Notes: generated by a model from the sequence alone, not told the origin. Numbered from the stretch's first letter, positions 22,601 through 35,102 are shown. The stretch: 64,000 nucleotides of DNA from Bryum argenteum (GCA_037043015.1 CM073328.1:11691495-11755494), one strand, 5' to 3'. Numbers and translations: made by a program.

Positions 22601-25309
22601 CTTCTAGACGTTCTAATTGAATCATCTGTAACGATATTCCGCCCCATGTCTCGCAATAAATCGTGAATACTTAGATGACCCTCACCATCAATTTTGACCA
22701 TACATCTGTTTATCAATGTACTTAATTGAATTTCTGGCTCACTATAGCCGATTGACTTCCACACTTCCACTGCTACATACTTGGGATGCCCTAGCATGCA
22801 ACAAGCTATATCCAAGAACATTTGTTTCAATCCCATAGTCTTCAAACCATCATAGCTAAACTGGAGATTGCTCATAATATCTTCGTGAGTTTGAAGTGCA
22901 AATTTTGCTTTGGTCCAACATTCTTCCACTTCTCTATTTTCCGACATGTATCCACCCATAACTTCTATTGCAAGTGGGACTCCTTTGCAAGCCCTTACAA
23001 TGTCTTCTACATGGTTATGTAAAGCATTATCGATTTCAAGTAAGCTCTTTTTATGAAATGCATGCCAAATAAATAGCTCAAGAGACTCCTCATATCTTAG
23101 CTCTGGCATAGCGTAGAGGTGTCGTTGTAGCTCTGGTAAATTGCGCATAATCCTTCGCAACAAACTACAATCTCGAGAAGTGATTACTACTCGACTTCCT
23201 GACATGAGATTCTCAAGATTGGGTAGCAGCTCACCAAATTGTTTTTCATCTTTTATATCATCAATTACCAAAAAAACCTTTTTCTTCATTATCATCTCAA
23301 AAAAGTGTTCTCGTCGCTCTTTCAAAAGTTTCAAATCCTCATGTAATAATCCTGACACCATCTCCATTTGCAAATTCCTCATATCCTTTCCTTCACATTG
23401 CTTCACATCCTTAAGAAAGTAATGATGCTTAAAGCTTGCACGTCCACGATAGTACAATTCACTTGCTAGCGTCGTTTTTCCAATTCCACCCATGCCATAG
23501 ATGCCAATAGCTCCAAGATGCTCTCCCATTGCATGTAATCTCTCTGATAAAATATTCAGCTGTTCACCTACACCCACTCGATGCTCAGATGAAGGTGATC
23601 CCGCACGTGAAGGTAATACACTAAGAATTCGAGCAACAACTTTCTCCTTCAACTTCTCAATATCACTGCAATGACCAATATATTTACAAATTCAATTAGT
23701 AAAGAGAGGTAATATGGGTTATTTAATCAGCATATAGATTATTGAAGGCCTACTTATCATGCAAGAATTGTATCCACATGTAAGCTCGAGAGCTAGGTAG
23801 TCTTACTCGGTATGTTCTCTATGCTTGAATCCTGTGATTGTAGCGGCCTCATTGAGAGCACTTCTCCATCTCTTCACATTTTCTTCCAATTCTCTTTTCA
23901 AGTGTTTCTTAAAGGCTTCAGCATATGGTCCTTCACTCGTCCGTCGTAGATTCTCAGGTTCCACATTGTAGAATACTACAATTATTGGCTTCTTGCTTGC
24001 CAACATGTCACATAATTCATCAAGACAATATCTTGACTCTGCATATCTTGGAGAGAATATTGCAACATGCACAAGAGCTCCACTTAGAGCGTCATTAATG
24101 GATGTGAAAGCTTTTTCTCCTTTCACAAGTGACTCAACATCCAAAAATGGCTCACAACCAACATGTTGCAATGCATTGTGCAATATTATTCCAAAGGTCA
24201 TCTTAGTATCAGACCCGCGGTGATTCAAAAACACATCAAATTTTGTATCATTTTTTGTACTTTCACTTAGATCACTTGGACCGCCTTCCATTTCATCACA
24301 CCCACCCTTTTTTAATTTGCCACCGTTCATTTCATCACACCCACCCTTTTTTGATTGGAACCTGCAATCAATCAAGTACTTCAATTCCACTCCTTGGATG
24401 ATATGTACTGCATGATGTACAATAGCAACAAAATCTCAAAAACATCCGATTCAAGAACACTACAAGATCCTAAAATTTTGATGTCAAAAAGTAGGAATAC
24501 GAGAAAATGAAGTACTTCGCAATCAAATATTATTATGATTTACATTATAAGTTTTTAATAATTTCTTAGAAACATAATTACATGTTAAGATAATAGCTTA
24601 CAAAATCACAAAGCTTGAGCAAATCCAATGTGGTCCCCTACAATATATCTTCACAACACAAATCTTTCTGCACATTTATAAATGTTGGACTAAATAATTT
24701 GCTCTTCTCAAAGTGTACCAATAAAGCTTTTACAGCTCAATATGGTATATAAGAAAGTTCAAATTACAAGTACCGAATGTGTAGAATGTTTAAGTGTTCA
24801 AATCATGCTTATCCAAACTAAAAATGCACAATCCAAAATGCACAATCAACATGTAGGAAGGCTTGACCTCAAGAATCCTCAAATTCAATCAATTATATAC
24901 TTCACATGTTCGTTGTTTTACGATACAAGCCCACATTATTGTTCCACATTGCAATGGAGAAAAACCAACTACTTTCAAACACTCTCTTTGATTGCAAAGC
25001 ACTTTCTACTTTATTCAATAAAATTAATAGTTGATTTTTTACTTCTAATTCACCATCACAATTACAACAAGTGGAGTAATCAACAAACGGTAACATCACT
25101 TCTCCTTTGAAGTTTACAAAATTTATCATACCATCTTAATTTGTCAACCCAAGTAAATATGTGTCACCATCTAGTATACTCTCAAATCTTTCAATAGAGT
25201 GTTGTATAGTACCATCTCTACTCGAGACACTATAAATGAACACATCTTACCTCAACCACCAAAAGACAGCACCCACGAGCAACACAAAACCGCCAGCTTC
25301 CAACCTCAT
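19672..25309 (-). CDS. TIR-NB-LRR immune receptor, copy A (TNL-A)
   Basis: This is an intracellular immune receptor. Five exons on the minus strand are supported by GT-AG borders and continuous frame: 25309-25251, 24361-23807, 23665-22546, 22343-22062 and 21594-19672, 3939 bp, 1312 aa. Exon 1 encodes a hydrophobic stretch (GGFVLLVGAVFWWL), a possible signal anchor, conserved in unit B. The TIR domain is at about residues 60-200 (FDVFLNHRGSDTK; SRYCLDEL holds the presumptive catalytic Glu). The NB-ARC domain has P-loop GMGGIGKTT (262-270), kinase-2 VFLVIDDI, GSRVVITSRD, GLPL-type CKGVPLAIEV, FLDIACCMLG and an MHD variant IHDLLRDMGRNIV. The LRR exon begins LEELRILLL and holds seven full 71-aa modules, each of three LRRs. 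It is head-to-head with the lectin fragment. Exon 1 is inferred from phase and conservation; without it, translation could start at ATG 24390. Confidence 0.85.
24288..24357 (-). repeat. 42-bp in-frame duplication in the TNL-A TIR exon
   Basis: The block encoding KKGGCDEM-GG occurs twice in tandem (starts 42 bp apart, 14 codons), just before the TIR domain. Unit B has a single copy (SRKGACDEMEGG). The duplication keeps the reading frame and lies outside the structured domain. Confidence 0.8.
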
Positions 25310-25489
25310 TCTTGCCAATTTAGAACGCAACAATCTATATTCCCGAAAATCGCAAGATGATCTCCTCAAACTTGAAACACTGTCATCCACAGACAGAAAA
25401 CTCCGCGGTCACCTACCGCTCCCAAGCTCGGCTCTACATCACAAGTAGGCATCAGATATGTTTTGGGTCGTTCCAAAGTATGATGGTCA

Positions 25490-28200
25490 AAGTATCAAAC
25501 AAGCTGCTCCTGCGGTATCACTCCAACCGCTATCACAAGATAGCCTCACTGTCCTTGCCGTCCCCCTAGTATGATTGAATATGTCTGATTCATACACATC
25601 CCACCAACTGCATACGCTCTACAGGCATGTCTGCGTGGGAACGAATCAAATCCAAAGAACATGACATCGACAAACCCAAAAACCGACTGCCATCCATACC
25701 CTCTAAGGATCCGCCAAGCCGCTCAGACCGAGCTCTTGTACTTCCCGACATCCACACATTGTCCTACCATCAACTACTATGCACATGCCTGATCGATTCA
25801 CATCTCACCTACTGCATACTGTTACGGATAGACTGAAATTCAGCTCCAAGCATGTCCGCGGATAACAACCTAGTCCTCAAGTTAGAACATGAGATCGACA
25901 CAGAGAAAGTCGGTCAACTGCCATCCATACCTTCGTAAAGCTGCTCAAGTAACCGCTCAGAACAAGCTTAAGACATCTACACTGCCCTGGTCAGACATAG
26001 TGTTGACACTTGATCTACACGGATTGAGTATGTAATAGTAATTGTATACTGTAACATGTGCATCTTTGTACGTACACGAACAGTCGGGCAGAGACGCATC
26101 ATTAATGTAATCTTATCGTTTACTTTTCAGGTTGGAGGCATCGCCGTGAAAGCTCAATTATTAGACACAGGAAATTTTATGGTATTGGATACAAACGGGG
26201 CGACGATCTGGAACAGCTCTAACGACAGTTCACCTACCGACACTCACTTACCAGGGCAATTCTTGTCCCGGAAACAGAACCAGAAGCTGATATCATGGCA
26301 GAAGAATGGAAGTCCGGCAACGAACAACAACGAACAACAACGAACCTACTCATTCGGGTGGGAGAATAATATCCCCGCTGTCTCCTGGACCACGCCGAAG
26401 ACCTTCCTCAACTGGAAAGGAGGAACTTACATCTCCTCTCGAGTTCTACACGATGCGCACTCCATCTCCGATGTGGACTTCGTCTACTTCCACGCTACTC
26501 TAGGCCATCTCTAATTCACTAGCTCGACATCAAAGACCACTATTCTTTCTGGAGGGCTGGACAAAGTCAGCGAGACGACCCTGAAGCGCATCACAGTCGA
26601 TGAGGACGGAGGATTTCAGATATGGCACTGGACGATCGGGCAAAATACGACTTCGTCGGGGACTATAGCGACTGGGTGGTATCAGAACGATGGACACTAG
26701 CTAGAAGTAAGCATGTGGAAAAAGTGAAAGTGCTGTACCATACGAGCAATTGTGATCACAATTTTTTCTTCATGCACCAGAAACATACATCATATGCTAT
26801 CATTCTCCTGCAATGCTTATAACTGCGATAGTACAAACATCGTTTTAACTCCAGCCATGCCCCAGCGAGAACAACCAAACCAAAGTCAAGTCACACATTG
26901 CAGATCGACATGAGAATCACACACCGAGACCTGACAGCCAACCAAACCTTCTAAAGCTGCTCCTGCCATTACCGCTCAGAACAATCTCTGCGAACTTCAC
27001 CATGGACACACTGCCTTCGCCGGCCACTAGTATGAATGCCTGATCGGCTCACAACATTCTCATCGATTGTGTATGGTTACGAAACGACTGACATTCAACT
27101 GCGGTCATGTCCGTTCGGGAAATCATCCAGCCCTAAAGTCAAGTCACACTGCAGACCCAAACACCAAAAGCTGACTACCATTCACACCATGGAAGGATCT
27201 GGCAAGCTGCTTCGGCGATACCCGCGCAGTCTAAAGCCTCACAACATCCACACTGTCCTGCTGGCCAGTGGTATGTCTGATCGAGTCATATCCCCCCACT
27301 ACGTAGAATTACGGAAGCACGGTCGATTAAGTTCAGAAATGCCCAGGCATGGACAACCCCATCCCGAAGTCAAGTCAGATTGCAGATCGACACAAGATCC
27401 ACACACCTGAATCGACAGTATGCACGCCATCGAAGGATCCGGCAACCTGCATCTGCCACAGCCGCTCAAACCAAGCGCTACGAGTTACCGACAGCCACTA
27501 TCTTGGCCGGCCGGCCATAACTATGGACGCGGAATCAATACCCATCCTACCAGCTCCATGAGGTTACAAAAGAACGGACATTCAACTGCAGACATGTCGG
27601 TACGAGAACAACCCTACCAAAGTCAAGTCACACAGTGCTGAACAACATGAGAATCCGACGGGAAGCTGACTGCCAACCGGACCTTCGAGGCTTGTATTAC
27701 AGGCGCGCACGAGATTGTTCTGGTGGTTGTGTCAGGTATCTCGCACATACACAATCTGATAATCTTTACCGCATACACTATCTGATAATCTACAGGTTGT
27801 GAGATTATCTGATGATGAGTATATGTAAGCAAGAACAAAAATATAAAAATAAATAAAAATCCGAGTACGTTTAGTTTCAGGCCAAACTACGGAATTCAAA
27901 ATTTCGCAAGCAGAAGAGGATTTTCGTCCGTTGCTAAACTTGCTCGAAGGCTCCGGCAAGCTGCTCCTGCAATAACCCCTCGGAAGGATCTCAGCTAGCT
28001 TCACCGTAACCACACTCTCTTGACCGGGCACGAGCCTGATCGACTCACGTCTCAACGGCTGTTAGATGGTTACGAATCGACTGACATTCAACTTCAACCA
28101 TATCTCCGCTAAAACAACCCAAGTCAAGTCACGGACTCGAGAGAACAAGAGATCGACATTCCGAATGCCGACCGCCACTGAAACCCTAGCTTAAGTCCCA
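25490..28200. repeat. ~242-bp tandem satellite around the lectin fragment, unit A
   Basis: Recognisable recurring blocks are GGCAAGCTGCTCCTGC-ATACCCGCTCAGA, CGACATCCACACTGTCCTG-GGCCACTAGTATG, CTGATCGACTCACATCTCA, GGTTACGAAACGACTGACATTCAACTGCAG, CATGTCC-CG-GAGAACAACCCAACC, AAGTCAAGTCACAC and GAAAGCTGACTGCCATCCACACC. Anchors recur near 26957, 27200, 27440 and 27685 (243, 240 and 245 bp apart), with a further unit near 27955 and degenerate units at 25490-26050 on the other side of the lectin exon. No coding function is apparent. Confidence 0.7.
26131..26700 (+). pseudogene. Bulb-type (G-type) lectin domain exon, copy A, with nonsense codon
   Basis: A good acceptor (TTTACTTTTCAG) opens a frame with VKAQLLDTGNFMVLDTNGA, IWNSSNDSSPTD, LPGQFL and LISWQK-GSPAT, followed by YSFGWENNIPAVSW. 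This is the second half of a mannose-binding bulb-type lectin domain as in S-domain receptor kinases. An in-frame TAA at 26512-26514 interrupts it. Beyond it the frame stays open to 26700 and encodes ITVDEDGGFQIWHWTIGQ, resembling the next lectin repeat. Copy B reads TTA at the TAA position. No upstream exon, PAN or kinase domain is found, so this is a fragment. Confidence 0.7.
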
Positions 28201-28321
28201 GACTGCGGCAAAGCACGAGACATCAAATCATCCTGAGCCAACTGAAGGTCTAAGTATACTTACTTGATGCCGACAGATCGAGTTGCCGGTTTGAGAGCGA
28301 GCAGCGGAGACGTGCAGAGAG

Positions 28322-28600
28322 AGCTCGATTGCGCAAAACGGGAAGGTGGAGGGAGCGCAAGCAAAATGGAACTTGGTGCAGACATTTGCTGCGGTGCGTG
28401 CAAGTTGGGGACGACGACGGAATAGTCTCCTCATCTATGCAGGTGTGTCAGCGTTGATCGGTGCGTGGCTTGTACGCTATTTTCTTTATCGAGGAGGAAG
28501 AAATGGTAAACATTTGCAATACAAAACTCAGAAGAAGGATGACTTCAAACCTTTGGTACGGGGCTTGAAATCCAGATGGGCATCACAAACCACTCACTAG
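28322..28600 (+). CDS. Unrecognised ORF with one predicted membrane segment
   Basis: The frame encodes GAQAKWNLVQTFAAVRASWGRRR followed by a hydrophobic segment (NSLLIYAGVSALIGAWLVRYF) and a basic tail. No ATG lies close upstream in frame (the apparent start is GTG), so it may be an exon or a decayed gene start. Unit B keeps the first part (63290-63467) but changes the hydrophobic segment and stops earlier. A basic patch plus one membrane helix would suit a membrane-anchored N-terminus, but I do not recognise the family. Confidence 0.25.
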   Translation, partial: SSIAQNGKVEGAQAKWNLVQTFAAVRASWGRRRNSLLIYAGVSALIGAWLVRYFLYRGGRNGKHLQYKTQKKDDFKPLVRGLKSRWASQTTH

Positions 28601-28999
28601 CCCCAATCCAAGCGTGAGGTATATGGTTGCTTCCAACTTCAAATTTCAATGTACTCAAACGGGTATACATTTTGGAGACACAAGAGTTGTTCATTGGTAT
28701 TATATGAAGATAAGTATTCCCTACTTATCCTGTACACTATTTCTCCACTTTTTTGAGAGTAATATTCACATTGAGCAGCCATAGCAATGAATACTCTTTG
28801 TCTTTTCTTCAAGCCACCTATTGCACCACATCATATAACTTTTTCTCCTTCCAAGGAAGTTTTTATGCTCTCACATTTAGTGCTATATTGTGTAAAATGG
28901 TGATGTATGACATTTAGTGTTTTTGTTTGCAATTAAGGTTTGTAACACTAATCAACAACTGCTATGTAGTTGGGCACTATGAGAACTTGAAGGGAGGAT

Positions 29000-30238
29000 A
29001 TAACATTTTTTGGTCAAAAGTTGCTCAAGTGGAGCAATGACCTAGTCCTTGTTCTAGCAATGCTTTCGAAATAAAATAAAATGTAATGTTAATAATAATG
29101 CCATAGATGTTAGATTGGAAGTATTTCTAGAGAAAGTATTAGGATGTTGCTTCACTTCAACGTTGTTTATAAAAAGACTTGTAGAGAACTTTGTTGATCC
29201 TCCTCTCGTGTGGTAGTAGGGTACACATAAAGGTTAAACTACTTACAGAACTAATGGAAATCTAACGCAAATTTTATATTCTAATTAGTCTACTCTCTTA
29301 CCTTTACACATGCTCCGAAATTTATTTTAAGTTTTAGTTGTTTTTAAGCCAGTTACTATATATTCACGTTGGTGTGATTAAATTTTTTATCTGACCTTTC
29401 TATAAATACTTGTGTCTGGAGTCACACCACCAATCATAAACTATTCATCCCACCTTAGCCCTTAGGTGAGCATTCTTATAGATCCTACATAGCCAATATA
29501 CAATTGATAATCACCATATTATTCTCCCTCAAAGCTTTGAAATATTCATATAACTAGGTCCAAGAAACCCTCACCATAGTCAGGTGAACTATGGTTGTAA
29601 GTACCATGCATGTATGGAGAATAAAACCCACAATATCTTTACAGTGGAGGGCCCAACCAACAAGCTAAGGCTTGTGATGGCTCTCAAAAATCTCAATGCC
29701 AAGCCTATCCACATTCTAACGTCTTCTATCGACATTACTCTTTAGTAGTCATCTTTAACCACATCTTAGATCTTGATTCCTCACCATTTGTGAGATTATA
29801 ATCTTCAAAGTTGGAAGTATAAACATCATTTTCTCTATATTCGATAGAGAATTTTCTATGGCCACAATAATCATTTTTACAAGTAGAATCAATGTGAGGC
29901 TTTTTGAAATCTTGTTATTATGTGAGTTAGATATATATTTACATAATTTTCTCTCTCATAGGACATAGAAAATGTAGAGAAATTATGAGTTTTTACATAC
30001 CTCATTTAGAAATTTTGAACTTTAAATAAAAAATTTGGCAATAAAAAGTCATGAAAGAATTTAATTTATAAAGCGAGGATGAGAACTAGTATTACTATGT
30101 TTTAAACATACACATATCAATCTCAAAAAATTAAACCCTCAATTTTGATAAACTTCAAAGTTTCTATAAGCTATTTGTTCTTGGGAATATTCTGAGAATA
30201 AATCAGAAATCAATATATAATTATTTTTTCTGGCATAT
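29000..30238. other. No recognisable gene
   Basis: AT-rich sequence right of unit A. Short frames lack family signatures. Homology to unit B cannot be tested because unit B runs off the window at the matching point (about 28985 versus 64000). Confidence 0.5.
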
Positions 30239-30242
30239 TTAA

Positions 30243-31216
30243 CCCCTAAACGTCCTCGGGGTATTTTTAGCCAAAAACTCATTTTCAGAAAAAGTGATAT
30301 AGATGAAAATAAAGATAAGCTATTCAGATCTTAACCGTACAAACTTGTAATAAACTTGTAGTAGATCATGTGGGCCAAAACTTGGCTCATGGGACCTCAT
30401 AGATTGGGAGATCGTAACGTATTAGTGCGCAAAACAGGCTACAAAATACCATCATTTCCACTTTGAAGTGAAAATACTACCAACATCAAATTTGCAATCA
30501 AAAAATCACCAACTAGAAAGTTGTTCATCTTCATCTCAAAAACACTTTTGTACCAAAAAAATTCATCAAAAAAATATCTTGGCTCAAATAGTAGCCCTCC
30601 AATGGTGAAAACTGCCTCAAAATTTACAAAGGAAAAATAGTCCAAAACTAGACCCTTTGCACTCAAATCCATGCCCTATCTTCAATACATCTTCAATTAG
30701 GTTAAGGTTTCTACCACTTAAAATAGACTATGATTGGAATCTATCCTAAAGAATAAAGTCGAAATCTAACGGTGGATGAAGGAGATCTTGCTCCTCAAAA
30801 ATCATCCATTTTTTCACTTTTTTCATTGTAGAAACATCATTGCAAATCCACTAGCAAAGTTATTTGGATCAAAAAACTTGCAACTAGAAAGTTGTTAGAA
30901 TACATCTAAAGATCATACTTATGTAAAAAAAATTCATGAAAAACTATTTTTGGTTTTGCATAATTGGCTTGCAATGGTGAAACATGCCCAATGTTTGAAA
31001 TCTCAAAACCAAAAGCTGCTGTCACTAAAATGCATGCCATTAATTCATACTTCATTTTATGGGTCTGCAATTTGTACCAAACAAACTAGACTTAATTTGG
31101 GACCCAACCCAAGTGATTTCGTCAAAAACGGAGTTCGGATGAAGAAGTTATGGCTCTTCAAAGTTTCTGCCCTTCATCCAAAATGTCGTTTTTCGACACT
31201 AGGGACGTTTTGGGGG
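30243..31216 (+). mobile_element. Complete TTAA-flanked non-coding element (974 bp)
   Basis: It is bordered by TTAA on both sides (30239-30242 and 31217-31220). Termini are CCCCTAAACGTCC on the left and, reverse-complemented, CCCCCAAAACGTCC on the right. The interior has no long ORF. Partial or complete relatives occur at 3272, 18066, 31502, 35909 and 49572. TTAA target duplication with CCC-starting termini is the hallmark of piggyBac-type elements, but no transposase is present here, so membership is inferred only. Confidence 0.7.
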
Positions 31217-31501
31217 TTAAGCTTGTCCGGAAGCACTTTCGCACTATGAAAGCCAATTATACCAATGATAAAAAAAGGTTCAAGCATAATAACTAGGTAA
31301 GTGATAATTCTAAAATAGTTTATAAGCTTGGGCTTCATAGTGAAACGTAAAGTAAGTGCGCCAAAGTCAAAAGAATTAATCATGGGCCTTACTTGACATT
31401 AGGGGTGAAGAGAAAATTTGGGGTATGGAGAAATAAGATTTTATTAAAGTATTTTCACAAAAAGCTTCATACACTCTTTATTTGAATGTATGTGCTATCA
31501 A

Positions 31502-31900
31502 ACCCTAGACGTCCTTATGTTGAAAAGCAAGCATTTGGGACAAAGTGTTGAAGCTTTGAAGAGCCATGAATTCTACATTGAAAGTTCATTCACGACAAAT
31601 CTATTATATTGAATCACAAATGAAGTCTAGTTTGTGTGGTAAAAGTTGCAAACTCATCTTATATTGTATGAATCAATGACATGCATTTTAGTAAAGGCAA
31701 CTTTGGTTTATTGGTTTCCTAAAATGGAGCATGTTTAGCACTAGAAGCAAGTTTTGTGATATTAATTATAACGATTTGTTAAATCCGTGAAAACTTAAGT
31801 TGTTTTCCAACATCTTTCTAGTTGAAAGATTTTTGATCCAAATAACTTTGGTATCAAATCTAGAATGATACATTTGTATTGAAAAAACTCCAAAAATACA
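31502..31900 (-). mobile_element. Partial TTAA-family element, reverse orientation
   Basis: It begins CCCTAGACGTCC and continues with GAAGAGCCATGA-TTCT, a TTGAATCACAAATGAAGTCTAGTTTGTGTGGTAAA block and AATGACATGCATTTTAGTAAAGGCAACTTTGG. This is the reverse-complement order of the element at 30243-31216. The far end is not recognisable. From 31900 to 32390 I see no gene. Confidence 0.5.
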
Positions 31901-32394
31901 TGGTTATTGATGAGTTCTATGACTCTGGAACGTGTTGGGGTTCACATGACGCCTTATTGCAAAGAAATTGACTTTCAATGGCCACCTAGAATATTTTGAT
32001 AGGTATATTTTTTTTGTATATCTAGTTTAATGGATAATCTAGCAATAGACACCTAACTAAGGAATAAAATTGGTGTAGCTACATGTTTATATAAAAAGTA
32101 GCACTAGTAGAAATACTCACTCTATTTTATTAAATATGTCCAATAGATTCTCTCAAATCTACCTCAAGAAGTAAATTTGAGAGAACCTATGGGATAGATT
32201 CTAATGGAATAGAGGAGTATTCAAAAAACATGTAGTGTTTCTTGAGAGGAGTCGGTGCATGCCATAAAGCTAGGGGGGCAAGACCGCAAGACGCACATGG
32301 GTTTAGGTTGAATTTCCAGCCGGTTTTAGTGTGTTCAATCTAAACTATTTTTGGGCCCTTTAAGTGTTTGTGTTTATAGTTGGGTTGGGTTGAG

Positions 32395-32745
32395 GCACGA
32401 CAAGCTCAGGCTCGGTGGGTTAGGGCTGATGGCCCCCAATGAGGAGGTCATTGGTTTTACTCCTCATGCCAGCGTAGTGCTCACCACCTTAGTCCACCCA
32501 ACTATGGTGGAGGGTTATTGGACCTTATTCCATAGGTACCTCAAAAGTTTTTTGGGGAGAGACCATGTCGAGTATTTTTATGGCACTAGTCGCTAGGTAG
32601 AAACTAGTATAGTGGATATCCGAAGAGGGGTTAGTTGTCGTGTCATTGGTGTGATGACCCCCAAGCATACATCCAAGGATAGGTTGAACAAAGACTCTAT
32701 TCACGCCAACCTCTAAGTAAATAGGTTGGAGTTTCACTCCTTGGT
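32395..32745 (+). mobile_element. tRNA-derived SINE with LINE-like 3' end
   Basis: The head has an A-box-like CGGTGGGTTAGGGC (about 32413-32426) and a B-box-like GGTCATTGGTTTTACTCC (about 32446-32463), at the spacing usual for plant tRNA-derived SINEs. The 3' end (ATTCACGCCAACCTC-TAGGTTGGAGTTTC, hairpin 32705-32728) matches the 3' end of the LINE at 14226-17255, including the sequence before the hairpin (TTCACGCC). Target duplications were not identified and the 5' end is approximate. Confidence 0.55.
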
Positions 32746-33055
32746 TGGGTTGAGTTTGAATTAAATTGAATGTAGATTGAGATCAAAAGCCCATTGGATT
32801 GAGATTTGAATCCAAGTTGCCCAAAGAAGCTCATCGTTGCACGATTAAGCTTATTTGAGCAAACTAGTATTAAAATTTTCAACCACACATGAAAACTACA
32901 ATCCGGAAACTTCAGAATTGGGGGGGACCACTTTCTCTTATTTTCTTGTTGTTGAAATTTTTTCCATTGTGCCATCGCCGGTTGAACTGAATTTCCACCC
33001 AAACCCCTCTTTATTTTCAACCCAACCCATTGTCATTAATAGTTATTTATATAAT

Positions 33056-33623
33056 AGAGAAGTCCGCTAAGTAGTCTCTATTTTGGACCTTATTTGGTAC
33101 CCAATCCGTTGTTTTGTGCCTTGTTTTCCATTATCCACTAAGTAAAACGGACTAGGGACCAAATGCACCAATCTAGGCTCCAAATCACTCTATAAAAAGT
33201 TGAAGCTTGTAGAAATAGAAGGTCTTTTTGGTTGTCACAAGCATGGAGCCTCCTCCTAACTCCTTTGAGTATTCTAGCTGCTCATCTACCTCATCTATGA
33301 ACTCTACATCTTCTTCTCGTAGTGATAGTGAAATGGTCGACATGATGATTGTGGCTTGCACACTTGGCGTGGCAAATAATACCGAGCCTTTTTTTGGACA
33401 TGAGGTAGAGGCAGGTGCGGGGCAATCAATAGTTCCAAATATTGTCGTTTGTGATGTTTTGACAACAATAAGAGCAACTCCAGCCCTTTTCAAGACTCTC
33501 ACGAATTTCACTCTAGGTGAGTTTGATGAGCTTGCATCCATTGTAGTGCCTACCATCAGGAGTTCCACTAGAACAAGTAGTGAAGCTCCCACAGTCAAGT
33601 ATCTTCAAGGCACTATTAACTAG
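33056..33623 (+). mobile_element. Fragment of a TIR transposon with Harbinger-like ORF
   Basis: The left terminus AGAGAAGTCCGCTAAGTAGTC resembles the ends of the Pack-type element at 12156, again preceded by AAT, and shares its subterminal motifs (CCAATC-GT-GTTTTGT, GGGACCAAATGCACCA). The ORF from ATG 33243 to 33623 encodes a Ser-rich N-terminus (SSCSSTSSMNSTSSS) and FKTLTNFTLGEFDELASIVVPTI, which resembles the start of PIF/Harbinger nuclease-type transposases. The DDE core is missing and no right terminus was found. The minus-strand frame 33185-33598 is a shadow. Confidence 0.45.
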
Positions 33624-33639
33624 GCTAGACACCATCGTA

Positions 33640-33775
33640 GTTATCGTGTCCACCCCCGAGAGGGGGAAGTAGTATTGTTCCAGTTTCCCCTTGTCCGGTG
33701 GTCATCGGGATTACAAACGGACACTTCATTCACGCCGGCCCCTTAGAAAGGGACCAGAGTTTCTACCTACCTGAA
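33640..33775 (+). mobile_element. LINE-type 3' end remnant with hairpin
   Basis: GTCCGGTGGTCATCGGGATTACAAACGGACAC, then CATTCACGCCGGCCCC-TTAGAAA-GGGACCAGAGTTTC, aligns with the last ~100 bp of the LINE at 16908-17022 and with the SINE tail. The stem (GGCCCCTT with AAGGGACC, one mismatch) differs in sequence from the other two but still pairs. No coding part remains. Confidence 0.5.
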
Positions 33776-34880
33776 GCTCCCATTCTATCCATTCTTCTTG
33801 ACATTTTTTCAAGCTTTTGAGCTTGAGGCTCTTACTCTTTTTATCAAATATAGTTATATAACTTCTTTTTTAATTATAATATTTTTGTTAACATTAGATC
33901 TCCAAGCTCTCAAAGCAACTTCTAATTAAGTGAAATTTAACTACAATTTTACAACTGTCAATTTCAATAAAAAAGTAACATCAAGTTAACTATAGCAAAT
34001 CTACAAAAGCCTCATCAACCAATTTATAAAGGATTGAGAAATTGGTTTCACTCTATTTACTTTAGCCAACTCTTTTTTCTATATACATCAAATATAATAA
34101 GGCTAGAGTAACGAAAACTTTTTAAATTGTGATTGATAAAATGTCAAAGCAACTCACTTGTAACTAGTCAATATTTATTATACAAAAATGCATATAGTAC
34201 AGTTACTTCAGAGAGTTGACAAATTTTTTAATACATGAATGCACACATCAATTGAAAGTGAGTAATTCAACTTTCTTTCCATCAGTAGTAGAAAATGTTG
34301 TCCAAAATTTGTCCATAATTACATAGAACCGCTATTTCTTTTCTATAACTTTGTGTCCTCAACCAATTATTACAATTGTCAATTTTCATCAAATTCTTAC
34401 TGATTCAATACTAATGTAGGTTGGTCTACTACACTAAAGAAAAGTTACCAGATATTGGTAGTTGTGTTTATTGATTTGAGGATAGTAAGTTGTAGGGAAA
34501 AAAATGGTGATTATATGGAATTCTCGTCAAATTTTGGACATCATTTTCTGAAAGTGTATGTGTATTGCTAGGAACACTTCTTTATCATAAAAATTAACGC
34601 TTTTTAGCTGTCATCAACAAACAATCAAAACTCAAAATGCACTTTTCACCATATCCTTGCTTGTTATTCAAGAACTAAAATAAATATTTTCTAGGGTTGA
34701 AATTGGCATGTTTTTGGTACAAACTTATGAGAAAATACATACATGAAAAATACGCTTGTATCCATAATCAAAATGTGTAAGAGTAAAATTACTAAAAGAA
34801 CATATGAATTCAAAAGAATCTTGACACCAATATGAAATATTCCTTGTACTCCGGTAACAATACAATGATGGATAGTGATC
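33776..34880. other. No recognisable gene
   Basis: AT-rich sequence. No conserved frame, repeat boundary or RNA gene was seen. Confidence 0.5.
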
Positions 34881-35102
34881 CCATTCCACACCTCATTCCT
34901 CGTTCACATCATTCTTCACTCGAAGTGGTTGTGCAGCTTTCCATTGTCATCAATTCCCAAGCTCCTCATCGTCGCAATTAGGGTTTCCAAATTCTCATTA
35001 GGGTTCAGGGAGCTTCGGTGTCTCCGGTGATTATTCAGTATTCGGAATTTGGATTCTCAAATTGACTGTTCAGGTGTGTGTTGATTGCAAGCATTTCAGG
35101 GT

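Noticed and set aside
26131-26700. Complete S-domain receptor kinase
   Set aside because: Only part of the lectin region is found; no signal peptide, PAN, transmembrane or kinase exon within reach, and an in-frame stop is present.
32405-32470. tRNA gene
   Set aside because: A and B boxes are present but no cloverleaf with acceptor stem; fits a SINE head.
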